Shown here: positions 8,638-16,030 of the stretch, one piece after another
Layout: each line of letters begins with the position of its first letter
Position numbering within the stretch: position 1 is the stretch's first letter
NCBI GenBank assembly: GCA_022843805.1
Contig: JALHMY010000097.1
Coordinates: forward strand, 1-36,794
Origin: Fuerstiella sp.
GTDB taxonomy: Bacteria; Planctomycetota; Planctomycetia; Planctomycetales; Planctomycetaceae
DNA: 36,794 bases
Direction: 5' to 3'
Notes under the pieces: generated by a model
Seen by the model: the letters and a program-made list of their open reading frames with translations, nothing else
The model's database searches: none
What the model was told of the DNA's origin: nothing
Made by a program: the position numbers and the translations under genes

Positions 8638-9174
8638 ATGCTCATCACTGGCCTCCATGCTTTGCCTCAGACGGCTCGTTGTAACCACACTCATCACGAT
8701 GAACTGCAAAAAGTGATTGCCAGTGTTGCCGACTGGCCCGCCATTGATCGTATTACGCTGGCCAGAAAAATTTTGGAAACGGTCGAAGAGTCAACAATGC
8801 CTGCCGCAGGTGGGCTTCGGGGCGAAGAGGTTATTAAACTGCTGCAGATTCCTCAGCCCGCTCCTGACGACGACGAATGCGATCGGATTGTTGCGGAGGA
8901 TCGCATGAAGCATGAAAGCGACCAGCCGTCGATTGGCCTGATTCTGTGTGAATACAAGAACAAGATCGTCGCCGAGTACGCTCTTCGCGGCATGGAAAAA
9001 TCCATCGGCGTTTCAGCCTATGAACTGACACGAGCCTTGCCGAAGAAACTCCAAATTGCCCTGCCGAGCATCGAGCAGCTGGAAGCTGAGTTATCGCCCA
9101 CCCGTTCCTCCAAAACTGCAGCGACGGCAAAAAAGAAGCCAACCAAATCGCCGCGCCGGAGGAATGCGGAATGA
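8638..9174 (+). CDS. Chimeric remnant: antitoxin-like N-part fused to the C-terminus of a YhcG/DUF1016 PDDEXK nuclease
   Basis: The first ~85 residues (DRITLARKILETVEES, then GLRGEEVIKLLQ and DDDECDRIVAEDRMKH) resemble small antitoxins that precede PIN toxins. From QPSIGLILCEYKNKIVAEY through LPKKLQIALPSIEQLEAEL the sequence matches the C-terminal end of YhcG/DUF1016 PDDEXK-family proteins, whose nuclease core is absent. The joint is in frame, immediately after the antitoxin-like part, so the ORF looks like the product of a deletion that fused two genes. The tail is Lys/Arg rich. Start ATG 8638 is chosen; an in-frame TTG lies at 8614. The stop overlaps the next gene by 4 bases (ATGA), suggesting translational coupling. 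Function, if any, is unknown. Confidence 0.6.
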   Translation: MLITGLHALPQTARCNHTHHDELQKVIASVADWPAIDRITLARKILETVEESTMPAAGGLRGEEVIKLLQIPQPAPDDDECDRIVAEDRMKHESDQPSIGLILCEYKNKIVAEYALRGMEKSIGVSAYELTRALPKKLQIALPSIEQLEAELSPTRSSKTAATAKKKPTKSPRRRNAE

Positions 9175-9866
9175 AAAAGAAAGCCGCCGCACGCGCTGCA
9201 AAAGCAGCCAGCCGTCAGTCAACGCTCAACTTCCCGACATCGTCCGAAGCCGACCTCGTCGCCGAGTCCGCTGCAGCTGAGACAGCAACGAAGTCGGGAG
9301 CGAAGAATCGCAGGAAGAGAACCGCGGATTTCGCGGATGACACGGATATCTCGCTGATCGACGCGACAGGGCTGCTCGATAAACTCGGTTCTAACTGGAA
9401 GAAGCCCAGTCTCCAATCACGGCAGGCGGTGAGAATCCCATCAGGCACTGACTGGGTTCGTGCGTTGTCATCGGATTCGACACTCAGATGGGCTGTGGCA
9501 GGCGAATCCTCTGCGTATCATTACACGATGTTCTCACAGGGGGGACCACGATTACTGGCCGTGTCGAATGCAGTGCTGGCCGAAACTCTCCTCAACGCAA
9601 AGCGGGAAACTGTGCGGAGCTTTGCTGATCTGGAGTTGATGGAGACGGACGCTCCTGATTTCTATTTCGGCAATGAAACCGGCGAAGACGGAATACACTG
9701 GGCCAGCCGATTGCAAACATGGCTGGAACTGCAGCGTGGCGACGCACGCCAGCAGGAGGCCGCTCAAGATCTACGGGGCCAGATTTTGTCTGGTTCGACG
9801 ACATTTGATTCTGTTTTCATACAGTCGGTCAGCACATCAAGTGATAGAATTTACGATCAGGAATAG
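9171..9866 (+). CDS. AbiEi-like antitoxin/regulator, apparently N-terminally altered
   Basis: A 231-residue protein. The central and C-terminal part (LRWAVAGESSAYHYTMFSQGG, then SRLQTWLELQRGDARQQEAA) resembles the C-terminal domain of type IV AbiEi-family antitoxins, where 'AS.LQ...L....D.R..EAA' is a recurring pattern. The usual winged-helix N-terminus is not visible; instead residues 1-60 are low-complexity Ala/Lys. The stretch TADFADDTDI may be a translated intergenic phrase (cgcggatttcgcggatgacacggat). The last ~20 residues also look like read-through. No AbiEii nucleotidyltransferase toxin follows, so it is probably an orphan or decaying gene. It overlaps the chimera upstream by 4 bases. 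Confidence 0.5.
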   Translation: MKKKAAARAAKAASRQSTLNFPTSSEADLVAESAAAETATKSGAKNRRKRTADFADDTDISLIDATGLLDKLGSNWKKPSLQSRQAVRIPSGTDWVRALSSDSTLRWAVAGESSAYHYTMFSQGGPRLLAVSNAVLAETLLNAKRETVRSFADLELMETDAPDFYFGNETGEDGIHWASRLQTWLELQRGDARQQEAAQDLRGQILSGSTTFDSVFIQSVSTSSDRIYDQE

Positions 9867-9894
9867 CCGAGTCTGTTGATTGAAAGGTATGGCG

Positions 9895-10134
9895 ATGAAA
9901 GCAATTGAATTTCAGTCTCATCTGGTCGACGGAAAAATCCTCGTTCCCGCCGAATGCGGGTTGCAGGAAGGGCAGGACGTTCGTGTTCTGATTCTGGTCG
10001 AGGACGCCATCCCTCCCTCGTCCACAGAAGGTGCGGATCACCGCGCCGTCTGGAAGCGAACCGAGGGGGCCTGGCATGGAGAACTCGTTCGAGAGGACCA
10101 GGGCGACTACCCAACGCGACTGGAGATGGAGTGA
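9895..10134 (+). CDS. vapB: VapB-type antitoxin
   Basis: A 79-residue protein starting MKAIEFQSHLVDGKILVP, the beta-rich swapped-hairpin style N-terminus of small antitoxins, with an acidic C-terminal half (WKRTEGAWHGELVRED) likely to bind the toxin. Start ATG 9895 has GAAAGG at 9882-9887, spacing 7; ATG 9889 is in the same frame but too close to that ribosome-binding site. The stop TGA overlaps the start of the PIN toxin by one base (TGATG), the usual coupling in vapBC operons. It probably autorepresses its own promoter with VapC, as family members do. Confidence 0.75.
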   Translation: MKAIEFQSHLVDGKILVPAECGLQEGQDVRVLILVEDAIPPSSTEGADHRAVWKRTEGAWHGELVREDQGDYPTRLEME

Positions 10135-10535
10135 TGGTTTATCTGCCAGACACCAATGCCTGGATTCGGCATCTTCATCAAAGGCCGTCCATCGTAAAAG
10201 AGCGACTTGGCGCAATCAATCCCGCCGATGTGTTGCTGTGCGATGTCGTAAAGGCAGAACTGTATTTCGGAGCTTTCAAGAGTGCCCGGCCCGATCAGAA
10301 TTTGGCAGTACTGCAATCTCTGTTCGCCACTTTCAAGAGCCTTCCGTTCGACGGTGAGGCGGCTCGGGTCTATGGGAAGCTGCGAAGTGATCTGGCGAAA
10401 CAGGGAATCCCCATAGGTCCGCTTGATTTGCAGATCGCATCAATCGCGTTGCTCAACGGACTGACCGTGATCACAAACAACACTCGCGAATTCTCCCGAA
10501 TTGTTGGCTTGAATGTCGAAGACTGGGACTCCTGA
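10134..10535 (+). CDS. vapC: VapC-type PIN-domain ribonuclease toxin
   Basis: A 133-residue PIN domain of normal length. Acidic active-site residues are D6 (VYLPDTNAW), E42 (KAELYFG) and D98 (GPLDLQIA); the C-terminal NNTREF motif (115-120) is present, with N116 at the place where many homologues have Asp. The family cuts RNA, often tRNA or rRNA, with Mg2+, and is blocked by VapB. ATG 10134 shares its first base with the vapB stop; longer open frames upstream are overlap with vapB. This is the only apparently intact module in the decayed 8.6-12.1 kb patch. Confidence 0.9.
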   Translation: MVYLPDTNAWIRHLHQRPSIVKERLGAINPADVLLCDVVKAELYFGAFKSARPDQNLAVLQSLFATFKSLPFDGEAARVYGKLRSDLAKQGIPIGPLDLQIASIALLNGLTVITNNTREFSRIVGLNVEDWDS

Positions 10536-10593
10536 ATCGTCCAGTCGTAGCAATTTTTCCTCGTCTTTCTGTCCGAGCCCAACAGCATCCACA

Positions 10594-11513
10594 ATGTCCA
10601 ACTCCAACGCCCTTGTTCAAAAACTCTGGAACTACTGCAACATCCTGCGAGGTGACGGGTTGTCGTACGGAGACTACGTCGAGCAGCTGACGTTTCTGCT
10701 GTTCCGAAAATGGCCGATGAGCAGTCAAAGCCGCCGTTCAATAAGCCTTCGCTGATTCCAAAAGGTTATGGCTGGGCGGATTTGCTGAAGCTGGAGGGTG
10801 ATGAACTCGAAGTGCATTACCGACACACGCTGGAGGAACTCGGCAAGAAAACCGGCATGCTGGGAACGATCTTTCGGAAAGCTCAGAACAAGATTCAGGA
10901 TCCAGCGAAACTGCGGCGGCTGATCGTGGATCTGAGTCCTCACGCGAATCGCTGACCATCAACCGCGATGACTTCTGGGCAACGACCAGCAAAAAACAAC
11001 TGAACTTCCTGCAGCACATCTTCACGATTCTGAAGCAACACGGGCGAGCAGCCGTGGTTCTGCCGGACAACGTGCTGTTCGAAGGTGGAGTCGGTGAGAC
11101 CATCCGCCGCGAGCTGCTGAAACAAGCCGACGTTCATACTCTGCTACGACTTCCGTCCGGGATCTTTTACGCTCAGGGAGCCAAAGCGAACGTCCTGTTC
11201 TTTGACCGCAAACCGGCTCAGGAAACGCCATGGACAAAGCAGCTCTGGATCTATGACCTGCGAACCAATCTCCATTTCACGCTGCAGGAAAATACGCTCA
11301 AACGCAGTGACCTGGATGACTTTGTTTCGTGTTACTTTGGCGAAAAAACGCCGCAGCCCGGCTCGGCAGGAGCCTCGTCCTCCCGGTTTCACCGTAAAGA
11401 GTCCGAGCGATTCAAATCCTTCAGCTACGATGAACTGGTCAAACGCGACAAGCTGAACCTGGACATCTTCTGGCTGAAAGACGAAGCCCTCGAAGAATCG
11501 GCCAACCTGCCAG
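10594..11513 (+). pseudogene. hsdM: hsdM pseudogene (type I restriction-modification N6-adenine methyltransferase subunit)
   Basis: Three pieces of one HsdM reading are visible. (1) ATG 10594: VQKLWNYCNILRGDGLSYGDYVEQ. (2) A frameshift in the A-run at 10707-10710 (one A apparently lost, CGAAAATGG) moves the sequence to the next frame, reading MADEQSKPPFNKPS through KLRRLIVDL. (3) At about 10940 the frame changes again and resumes at ESLTINRDDFWATTSK, continuing through VVLPDNVLFEGG and LPSGIFYAQGAKANVLFFDR to LDIFWLKDEALEESANLP. The region between (2) and (3), which in HsdM carries the SAM-binding FxGxG-type motif and the NPPF catalytic motif, is missing. The last conserved residues stop near 11512, where transposase-like debris begins. 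No hsdS or hsdR is recognisable. A palindromic dispersed repeat core lies inside piece 3. Confidence 0.9.
11360..11386 (+). repeat. Dispersed palindromic repeat core (family A) inside hsdM pseudogene
   Basis: The 27 bases match the GGCTCGGCAGGAGCCTCGCC... core found at 24475-24649 and 36507-36568, with one difference (CGTCC for CGCCC). In translation it adds a GSAGASSSR-like segment between EKTPQP and the resumed HsdM sequence. It does not by itself break the frame. Confidence 0.85.
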
Positions 11514-12136
11514 CTGTCAATCGCACTCACCACAGAGCCGATTTCGCCGCGATACAGGCGGTTCTTCTGAGTCTTCAGCCATTGTGTTTTTTGCTTACCC
11601 TCCGATGAGGAACTCTCGACGATCTTGCCGACATACCCGACGGCGTGCCAGTAGTCGATTCGCTGTTGAGCTTGCGCCTTTGTCGCACTCCCGCCGTGAA
11701 GCCTCTGGCGATTCCAGACAGAATCAGCAGAGGATACATCCCGCGATTTGCTTTCTTGTTCTTTGCCTTTTCCGGATTCAAAAATCGATGAAAGTAGGTG
11801 ATGTGCAGCGTTACTTTAACTCCGCCTGTCAGCTGCACCGTGTTGGGACGTTTCCCCTGAGAATGAAACGTCTTCGGTTGAGATTTTGCCATCTTCGCTG
11901 CCTGGGCCTGCATTTCTGCGGAGCCCGCCAGTTTCAGCAGCCCCATTGCCTGCCGGAGTCCGGCGAGCCGCTGGTGCAGCTCTGCGATTTTGGACTCAAA
12001 CTTCTGAAAATCCGTCGCAGCCATCTGTTCGCAGGATTTCACAAGCTCATTGATTTGCTTTTGAACTTCACTCGCTTCGGCTTCCAGCCGCTGATATTCT
12101 GCGTTGATCCGTGAATCGCTCCCTGAAAAACCTGTG
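11514..12136 (-). pseudogene. Transposase-like remnant (possibly ISKra4-type), frameshifted
   Basis: On the minus strand an open frame without a good ATG begins just inside a stop near 12137 (SDSRINAEYQRLEAEASEVQKQ...) and shows a long coiled-coil-like N-part, then GGVKVTLHITYFHR and NRGMYPLLILSGIARGFTAG. The 'GxYPxLxLLGI' pattern resembles ISKra4-type transposases. Near 11690 the sensible reading shifts frame (ATKAQAQQRIDYWHAVGYVG...). No DDE catalytic region is present. It truncates the 3' end of hsdM. The family assignment is weak; the decayed state is clearer. Confidence 0.4.
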
Positions 12137-12307
12137 TTGCTATCGGTTTTTTAAAGCGATTCAGGGATTCTGGCCTGGATCAGATTCATTCGCAAAATTT
12201 CCCGACAAATCGCGAATTCGCCCCTTTCGTTGTCGCCGAAATTGCTTCCGCGGCTGACCGGGAGTAGCATTGCGTGCCAACATCAGAACAGGGCGCCAAC
12301 AGTGACC

Positions 12308-12808
12308 ATGAACGCGCCGGATCCCTTCGCCACAACTGACTTGGGACGTCTGGGCGTTGTGGCGGTTCAACAGGATTCAGAAACCCTGGTACAGAAATTT
12401 CGCGGCCCCCATGATCTGATGAATAGCCTTGGCAGCAATCTGCCGTTTTCAGAGTGGTGCTTTCTGCACACAGCTCTCTCCAGCTTCGTGAGAGACCTGC
12501 AGAAGAGTGCCACGTTTCAGCATGTTCAACATGTTATGGTCGGCGATCAACAGCCATGGTTTCCGTGGGACCCGATCTGCTGTCAAATTGAGCGTCATGC
12601 GAAGCCAATTGTCGCCCAGGACCTGCGGAATATCGTTGACGTGGTGATTCGCCAGTCTCGTGAAGTCCTGCGCAGCCATACTCCGAGAAATCTGCAACTG
12701 GTATTGAAATCGATTCCCAACTGGGCCGAGTCTAAGCGTCGCCTTCTGGAGTCAGGCCACGACGAACTTCTGCTTTGGCTGGAGGAGTTGATGCTGTTTG
12801 CGGTTTGA
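12308..12808 (+). CDS. Hypothetical protein
   Basis: An open frame of 166 codons from ATG 12308 (an in-frame alternative start lies at 12230). The C-terminal half (DLRNIVDVVIRQSREVLRSH, SIPNWAESKRRLLESGHDE) looks helical and has a codon pattern compatible with real coding. I recognise no domain, and there is no signal peptide or TM helix. It lies between the transposase-like remnant and a kinase, a region with several broken genes, so it may itself be a fragment. Confidence 0.35.
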   Translation: MNAPDPFATTDLGRLGVVAVQQDSETLVQKFRGPHDLMNSLGSNLPFSEWCFLHTALSSFVRDLQKSATFQHVQHVMVGDQQPWFPWDPICCQIERHAKPIVAQDLRNIVDVVIRQSREVLRSHTPRNLQLVLKSIPNWAESKRRLLESGHDELLLWLEELMLFAV

Positions 12809-12935
12809 GGCGGGTTAAATTCGAACGAGTGAAGACCCTGTCGCAACCAACACTACGGCGGTGTTCTGGCTGCGTTTGAACGATACGAGTATTTGCATTG
12901 AAGGCGATAATCTTCCCTACAGGAAACTCAGTAAG

Positions 12936-13820
12936 ATGATCGAACCAACGATATCATCAAGGTTTCAGATCGAAGCGATGATTGGCGAAGGAAAAACTGG
13001 CCAAGTCTATCGCGCTAGAGATCTGAGACTGGGACGATCTGTGGCCGTCAAAGTCCTGCATTCAGAGCTACGGCACGATTCAGAACTTGCCGAGCAGTTT
13101 ATCCGTGAAGCGAGTGTTGTAGCTCAGCTTTCGTCGAACCCGCATATCATCACGATCTATGACCTTGGCTACACAGATCAACAATTACCGTATCTTGTGA
13201 CAGAGCTTCTGGTGGGGCGCTCACTTGCGGAGGAATTGCCATCGTCTGGTCGCCTGGCTCGCACTTGGGTCGTCGACGTTGCTTTGCAGATACTTTCTGC
13301 TCTGATGGACTCCCACGCAAAGGGTGTCGTTCATCGTGATATCAAACCCGCAAACATATTCGTGATGAAGACTGCGACAATCCCATTACTAGTCAAAGTT
13401 CTTGATTTCGGACTATCGGCCGTGAGTGCCGGTAACGATGGTCTTACTCATCAACAACCGAAAATCAACGGCACTCCGAAGTACTTGGCGCCAGAGGTAT
13501 GGAATGGGCAGACTGCAACTTCATACGCTGACATTTATGCCCTGGGACTCATTCTCTTCGAGATGGCAACCGGTAGCTTTCCTTTTCCGGTATCCACCAT
13601 TGCTGAATGTCTCGCCGCTCATGTTGGAACACCAGTCCCCAAATTTCCCGAGGTGGCTGCGGTCTATCCGGGTGCGTTTGAAGATCTTGTTCAAGCAATG
13701 TTGGCCAAGGCGTCTCGTGAACGCCCAGACGCCGCAGAATGCTTTCAGCGGCTTTCTCGCATCAGCACCGCAATGGATAGTGAGAAACTGAGGCACGCCG
13801 AGAATAGGTCCGTAAAATAA
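12936..13820 (+). CDS. Ser/Thr protein kinase, soluble, kinase domain only
   Basis: From ATG 12936 the protein has 294 residues and consists almost only of a Hanks-type kinase: IGEGKTGQVY glycine loop near residues 16-25, VAVKVL with the ATP lysine near 43, HRDIKPAN near 135, DFGLS near 157, APEV near 184. All catalytic residues are visible. No TM helix or sensor follows. AGGAAA at 12921-12926 lies 9 bases before ATG 12936 and decides this start over the in-frame GTG at 12861. The gene ends only 10 bases before the stop of an opposing ISL3 transposase remnant, so the element's lost terminus may lie inside the kinase 3' end and may have shortened it. Confidence 0.85.
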   Translation: MIEPTISSRFQIEAMIGEGKTGQVYRARDLRLGRSVAVKVLHSELRHDSELAEQFIREASVVAQLSSNPHIITIYDLGYTDQQLPYLVTELLVGRSLAEELPSSGRLARTWVVDVALQILSALMDSHAKGVVHRDIKPANIFVMKTATIPLLVKVLDFGLSAVSAGNDGLTHQQPKINGTPKYLAPEVWNGQTATSYADIYALGLILFEMATGSFPFPVSTIAECLAAHVGTPVPKFPEVAAVYPGAFEDLVQAMLAKASRERPDAAECFQRLSRISTAMDSEKLRHAENRSVK

Positions 13821-13830
13821 TAAAGCCTCG

Positions 13831-14403
13831 TCAGCAGAATTTGTGGGTAGATTTTGGCTCTGGAAGTTTTCTGAGCTGGTGAAACATTGCGATTTTGATG
13901 GTTTCATACTCTTTAAAGCCATACGCTTTCCTCATGGTCAGTTTGGCTTTGTTGTTGAAACCTTCCACAATCCCTGATGAAAGCCCCTGGGATTCAAACC
14001 AGTTCAGCAGCAGAGGCTCATGTTTCAGCAGAGTCTTCGCCAGCTTCTTCATCGGTTCTATGCTGGAGCGATTTGCGCGAGTACACCATTCACGCAGGAA
14101 CTTGCTGGCCCACATCGCAGTCGTGTAGGTCCAGAACCGCTGGAAGTCTTCCCGCATCAGATATGCCTTCACGCTTCGAAGATTGTACTTCATCAGTTCA
14201 CGCAGTTTCACCACCTGCTTCTTCGTCAGATTCACCCTCCGTTTCAGCAGGCACCAGCGAGAGTTCTTCAGAAATTCTTCGTAGCCATCCTGCTTCATCT
14301 GACGGGCCTCGTCCGCGCGGACTTTGTCGATGGCTTCCCCGAACTTCTTCATGATGTGGAAGCGATCCAGAACGTTCAGATTCGCGGGCAACATGTCTGT
14401 CAT
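13831..14403 (-). pseudogene. ISL3-family transposase, C-terminal fragment
   Basis: The minus-strand reading LNVLDRFHIMKKFGEAIDKVR, LREWCTRANRSSIEPMKKLAK and LSSGIVEGFNNKAKLTMRKAYGF is the C-terminal half of the ISL3 DDE transposase, including the 'S.GIVEGFNNKAK' block that carries the last catalytic Glu. The N-terminal half with zinc-binding and HTH parts is gone. An open frame continues upstream to ATG 14424, but those extra residues (MAGFDRA) are translated from the terminal repeat of an IS21-type element that begins at about 14404. So the gene was cut by that insertion or by a deletion at its edge. Confidence 0.85.
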
Positions 14404-14408
14404 TGCGC

Positions 14409-14449
14409 GGTCAAAACCGGCCACGCATTGGCGGGTTCAAACCGGCCAC
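14409..14449 (+). repeat. IS21-type terminal repeats
   Basis: GGTCAAAACCGGCCAC (14409-14424) and GGTTCAAACCGGCCAC (14434-14449) are two near-identical direct repeats 25 bases apart, just upstream of an IstA start. IS21-family ends carry such multiple repeats as transposase binding sites. The terminus itself is probably TG at 14404-14405. Confidence 0.7.
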
Positions 14450-14506
14450 TGAAGGGATTGGTTATGTTGAGTAATTTCAGCACGGAAGGTGCTGGGGGAG
14501 TTCGGC

Positions 14507-14689
14507 ATGTCCAATCAGCTGTCAATGGCCACGATTCAATCCATCGAAACACTGCACCGGACCGGTCATTCGAAACGGAAAATTGCTCGAAGACTGGGCA
14601 TTGATCGAGGTGCGGTCAACTATCACATAACGCGACTACGGGCTGGTGAGGCTCTTCCAAAGAACGCTGAGACGGTCCCAGAGCAGTGA
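14507..14689 (+). pseudogene. istA: IS21-family IstA, N-terminal fragment
   Basis: ATG 14507, preceded by GGGGGAG at 14494-14500, starts MSNQLSMATIQSIETLHRTG followed by HSKRKIARRLGIDRGAVNYHI, the helix-turn-helix of IstA transposases. Only 60 residues remain of about 400-500. The stop TGA at 14687-14689 is the first three bases of TGAATTGCTCCCCGG, the apparent end of the adjoining IS3-type element, so the frame ends at the junction. The catalytic domain and istB are absent. Confidence 0.8.
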
Positions 14690-15620
14690 ATTGCTCCCCG
14701 GATCCTGGACCACCAAACATGCTACACAAGAGAGGCAGCGGTGGCAGAGAGAGGTCGTTCAACAGGTTTGGGGTTGTTGTTTCGGGATCACTTGACGGAT
14801 CAGGCCCGACTTCGGTGGTAGACGCTGGAGGGCGTCTGACCGTTGTGAGCCTGATGTGGTCTCCCATCATTGTAGTGAGCGAAGTACTTGGTCAGGCCAC
14901 GATATACATCGGCCACGCTTTCGTAGTTCATATGAGGTAGATGTTTTCATATTTCACACTTCTCCAAAGCCGTTCGATGAACACGTTGTCGAGGGCTCGG
15001 CCGCGACCATCCATGCTGACGGAAACGCCTCGCGACAGCAGGTCACCAGTGAACTCAGCGCTGGTGAACTGACTGCCCTGATCCGAGTTGAATATCTCCG
15101 GAGTGCCGAACTGAAATGCGTCCTCCAGAGCCTCGATGCAAAACGACACATCCATGGTGTTTGACAGTTGCCAACTCAGTACGCAGCGGCTGTACCAGTC
15201 AATCACGGCAACCAAATACAAATAGCCGCTTGCGAGTGGCACGTAGGTGATGTCGGTGCTCCACACATGATTCGGACGAGTGATCTCAACGCCTCGAAGC
15301 AAATAGGGATAGACCTTGTGGCCCGGATTTCTCTGAGTTGCCCGTCGACCGGGAAATGCCGTTGCAAGGCCCATTAAACGCATCAGTCGACGAACCCGCT
15401 TATAGTTCACCGTGTACTGCTGAAGCTTCAACCCCATTCCGATTAGCCGATGCGGCTTTCCTGTGATCTGTCGTCTGCAGCGGACGTTTGAATCGCTGTT
15501 TTCCATAACGGAAGCAGATGGGAAAAACGCCGCTCGGATCTTGTTGAAGTGATGCCATTGGAGGTCTCCCGTTTGCCTTTGAAAAAAGGGTACGAGCGAC
15601 TCAGGCTTCAAGCTAGCCCC
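14687..15620 (-). mobile_element. IS3-family insertion sequence remnant
   Basis: The segment holds a degenerate IS3 orfB and, at its left side, TGAATTGCTCCCCGGATCC (14687-14705), which looks like an IS3 terminus beginning TGA. I find no matching inverted copy near 15600-15720 and no orfA upstream of orfB, so the right end and first gene appear lost. The right boundary given is approximate. Confidence 0.6.
14800..15611 (-). pseudogene. IS3-family transposase OrfB, frameshifted and N-terminally degraded
   Basis: The minus-strand frame reads VNYKRVRRLMRLMGLATAFPG, NHVWSTDITYVPLASGYLYLV, FNSDQGSQFTSAEFT and ALDNVFIERLWRSVKYENIYL. These are the DDE integrase-core signatures of IS3 OrfB, including the D of STDITY, the D of NSDQGSQF and the E of FIERLWRS. 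Right after YENIYL a 2-base AT duplication (ATAT near 14929-14934) causes a stop. In the shifted frame the proper C-terminus continues as NYESVADVYRGLTKYFAHYN and GRPHQAHNGQTPSSVYHR to the stop at 14800. The first ~70 residues do not match OrfB and look scrambled. Confidence 0.85.
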
Positions 15621-15728
15621 GACGACTCACTGCCAATGCAACGCTGATCCAACACACCCACTGTCAATGCAACACGCAGGCACTGCGAATGCCACCCGTG
15701 TCACGGAATTGTCACTGATTCGGATTTT

Positions 15729-15770
15729 CAAAAAAAAGAAGGACCTGAAGCTCTTCGCTCCAGGTCCTTC
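15729..15770 (-). terminator. Rho-independent terminator downstream of tRNA-Gln
   Basis: A perfect 10-bp stem, GAAGGACCTG (15738-15747) with CAGGTCCTTC (15761-15770), is followed on the minus strand by eight T residues (plus-strand A-run 15730-15737). Orientation and position fit termination of the tRNA transcript. Confidence 0.85.
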
Positions 15771-15812
15771 AGGCTTTTAATTTTGTGGCAGTTTTCAGGT
15801 CATGAAAACTGA

Positions 15813-15884
15813 TAACCCGGCCAGGACTCGAACCTGGAAAAACAGAACCAAAATCTGTTGTGTTACCGATTACACTACCGGGTT
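15813..15884 (-). tRNA. trnQ: tRNA-Gln (anticodon UUG)
   Basis: The cloverleaf can be drawn on the minus strand: acceptor AACCCGG (15884-15878) pairs with CCGGGTT (15820-15814), discriminator A at 15813. The D stem is GTGT/ACAC. Anticodon stem ACAGA/TCTGT encloses loop TTTTGGT with TTG as anticodon. The T stem is CCAGG/CCTGG with loop TTCGAGT. The 3' CCA is not encoded. A terminator follows and a 7-bp inverted repeat lies just upstream. Confidence 0.95.
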
Positions 15885-15886
15885 CC

Positions 15887-15906
15887 GTGCACATGTTTGT
15901 GTGCAC
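15887..15906. repeat. Inverted repeat just upstream of tRNA-Gln
   Basis: GTGCACA and TGTGCAC form a perfect 7-bp stem around a 6-base loop, two bases upstream of the mature tRNA 5' end. It may help processing of the tRNA leader or be the end of the upstream transcript; there is no T-tract. Confidence 0.5.
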
Positions 15907-16030
15907 TTATGGGATTCAACGGATGCCCGGGATCTTACAGGCATCAAACCACTGCCACAAGATGCGTCTGCCTCTTTTGACAGTCCCATGCTTCGATTGG
16001 TTCAGTGGCTGATGGCCAGACCCGCGGTGA

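Noticed and set aside
9954..10133. 60-residue N-terminal extension of the VapC frame
   Set aside because: It overlaps vapB entirely; ATG 10134 in the TGATG junction gives a normal PIN domain.
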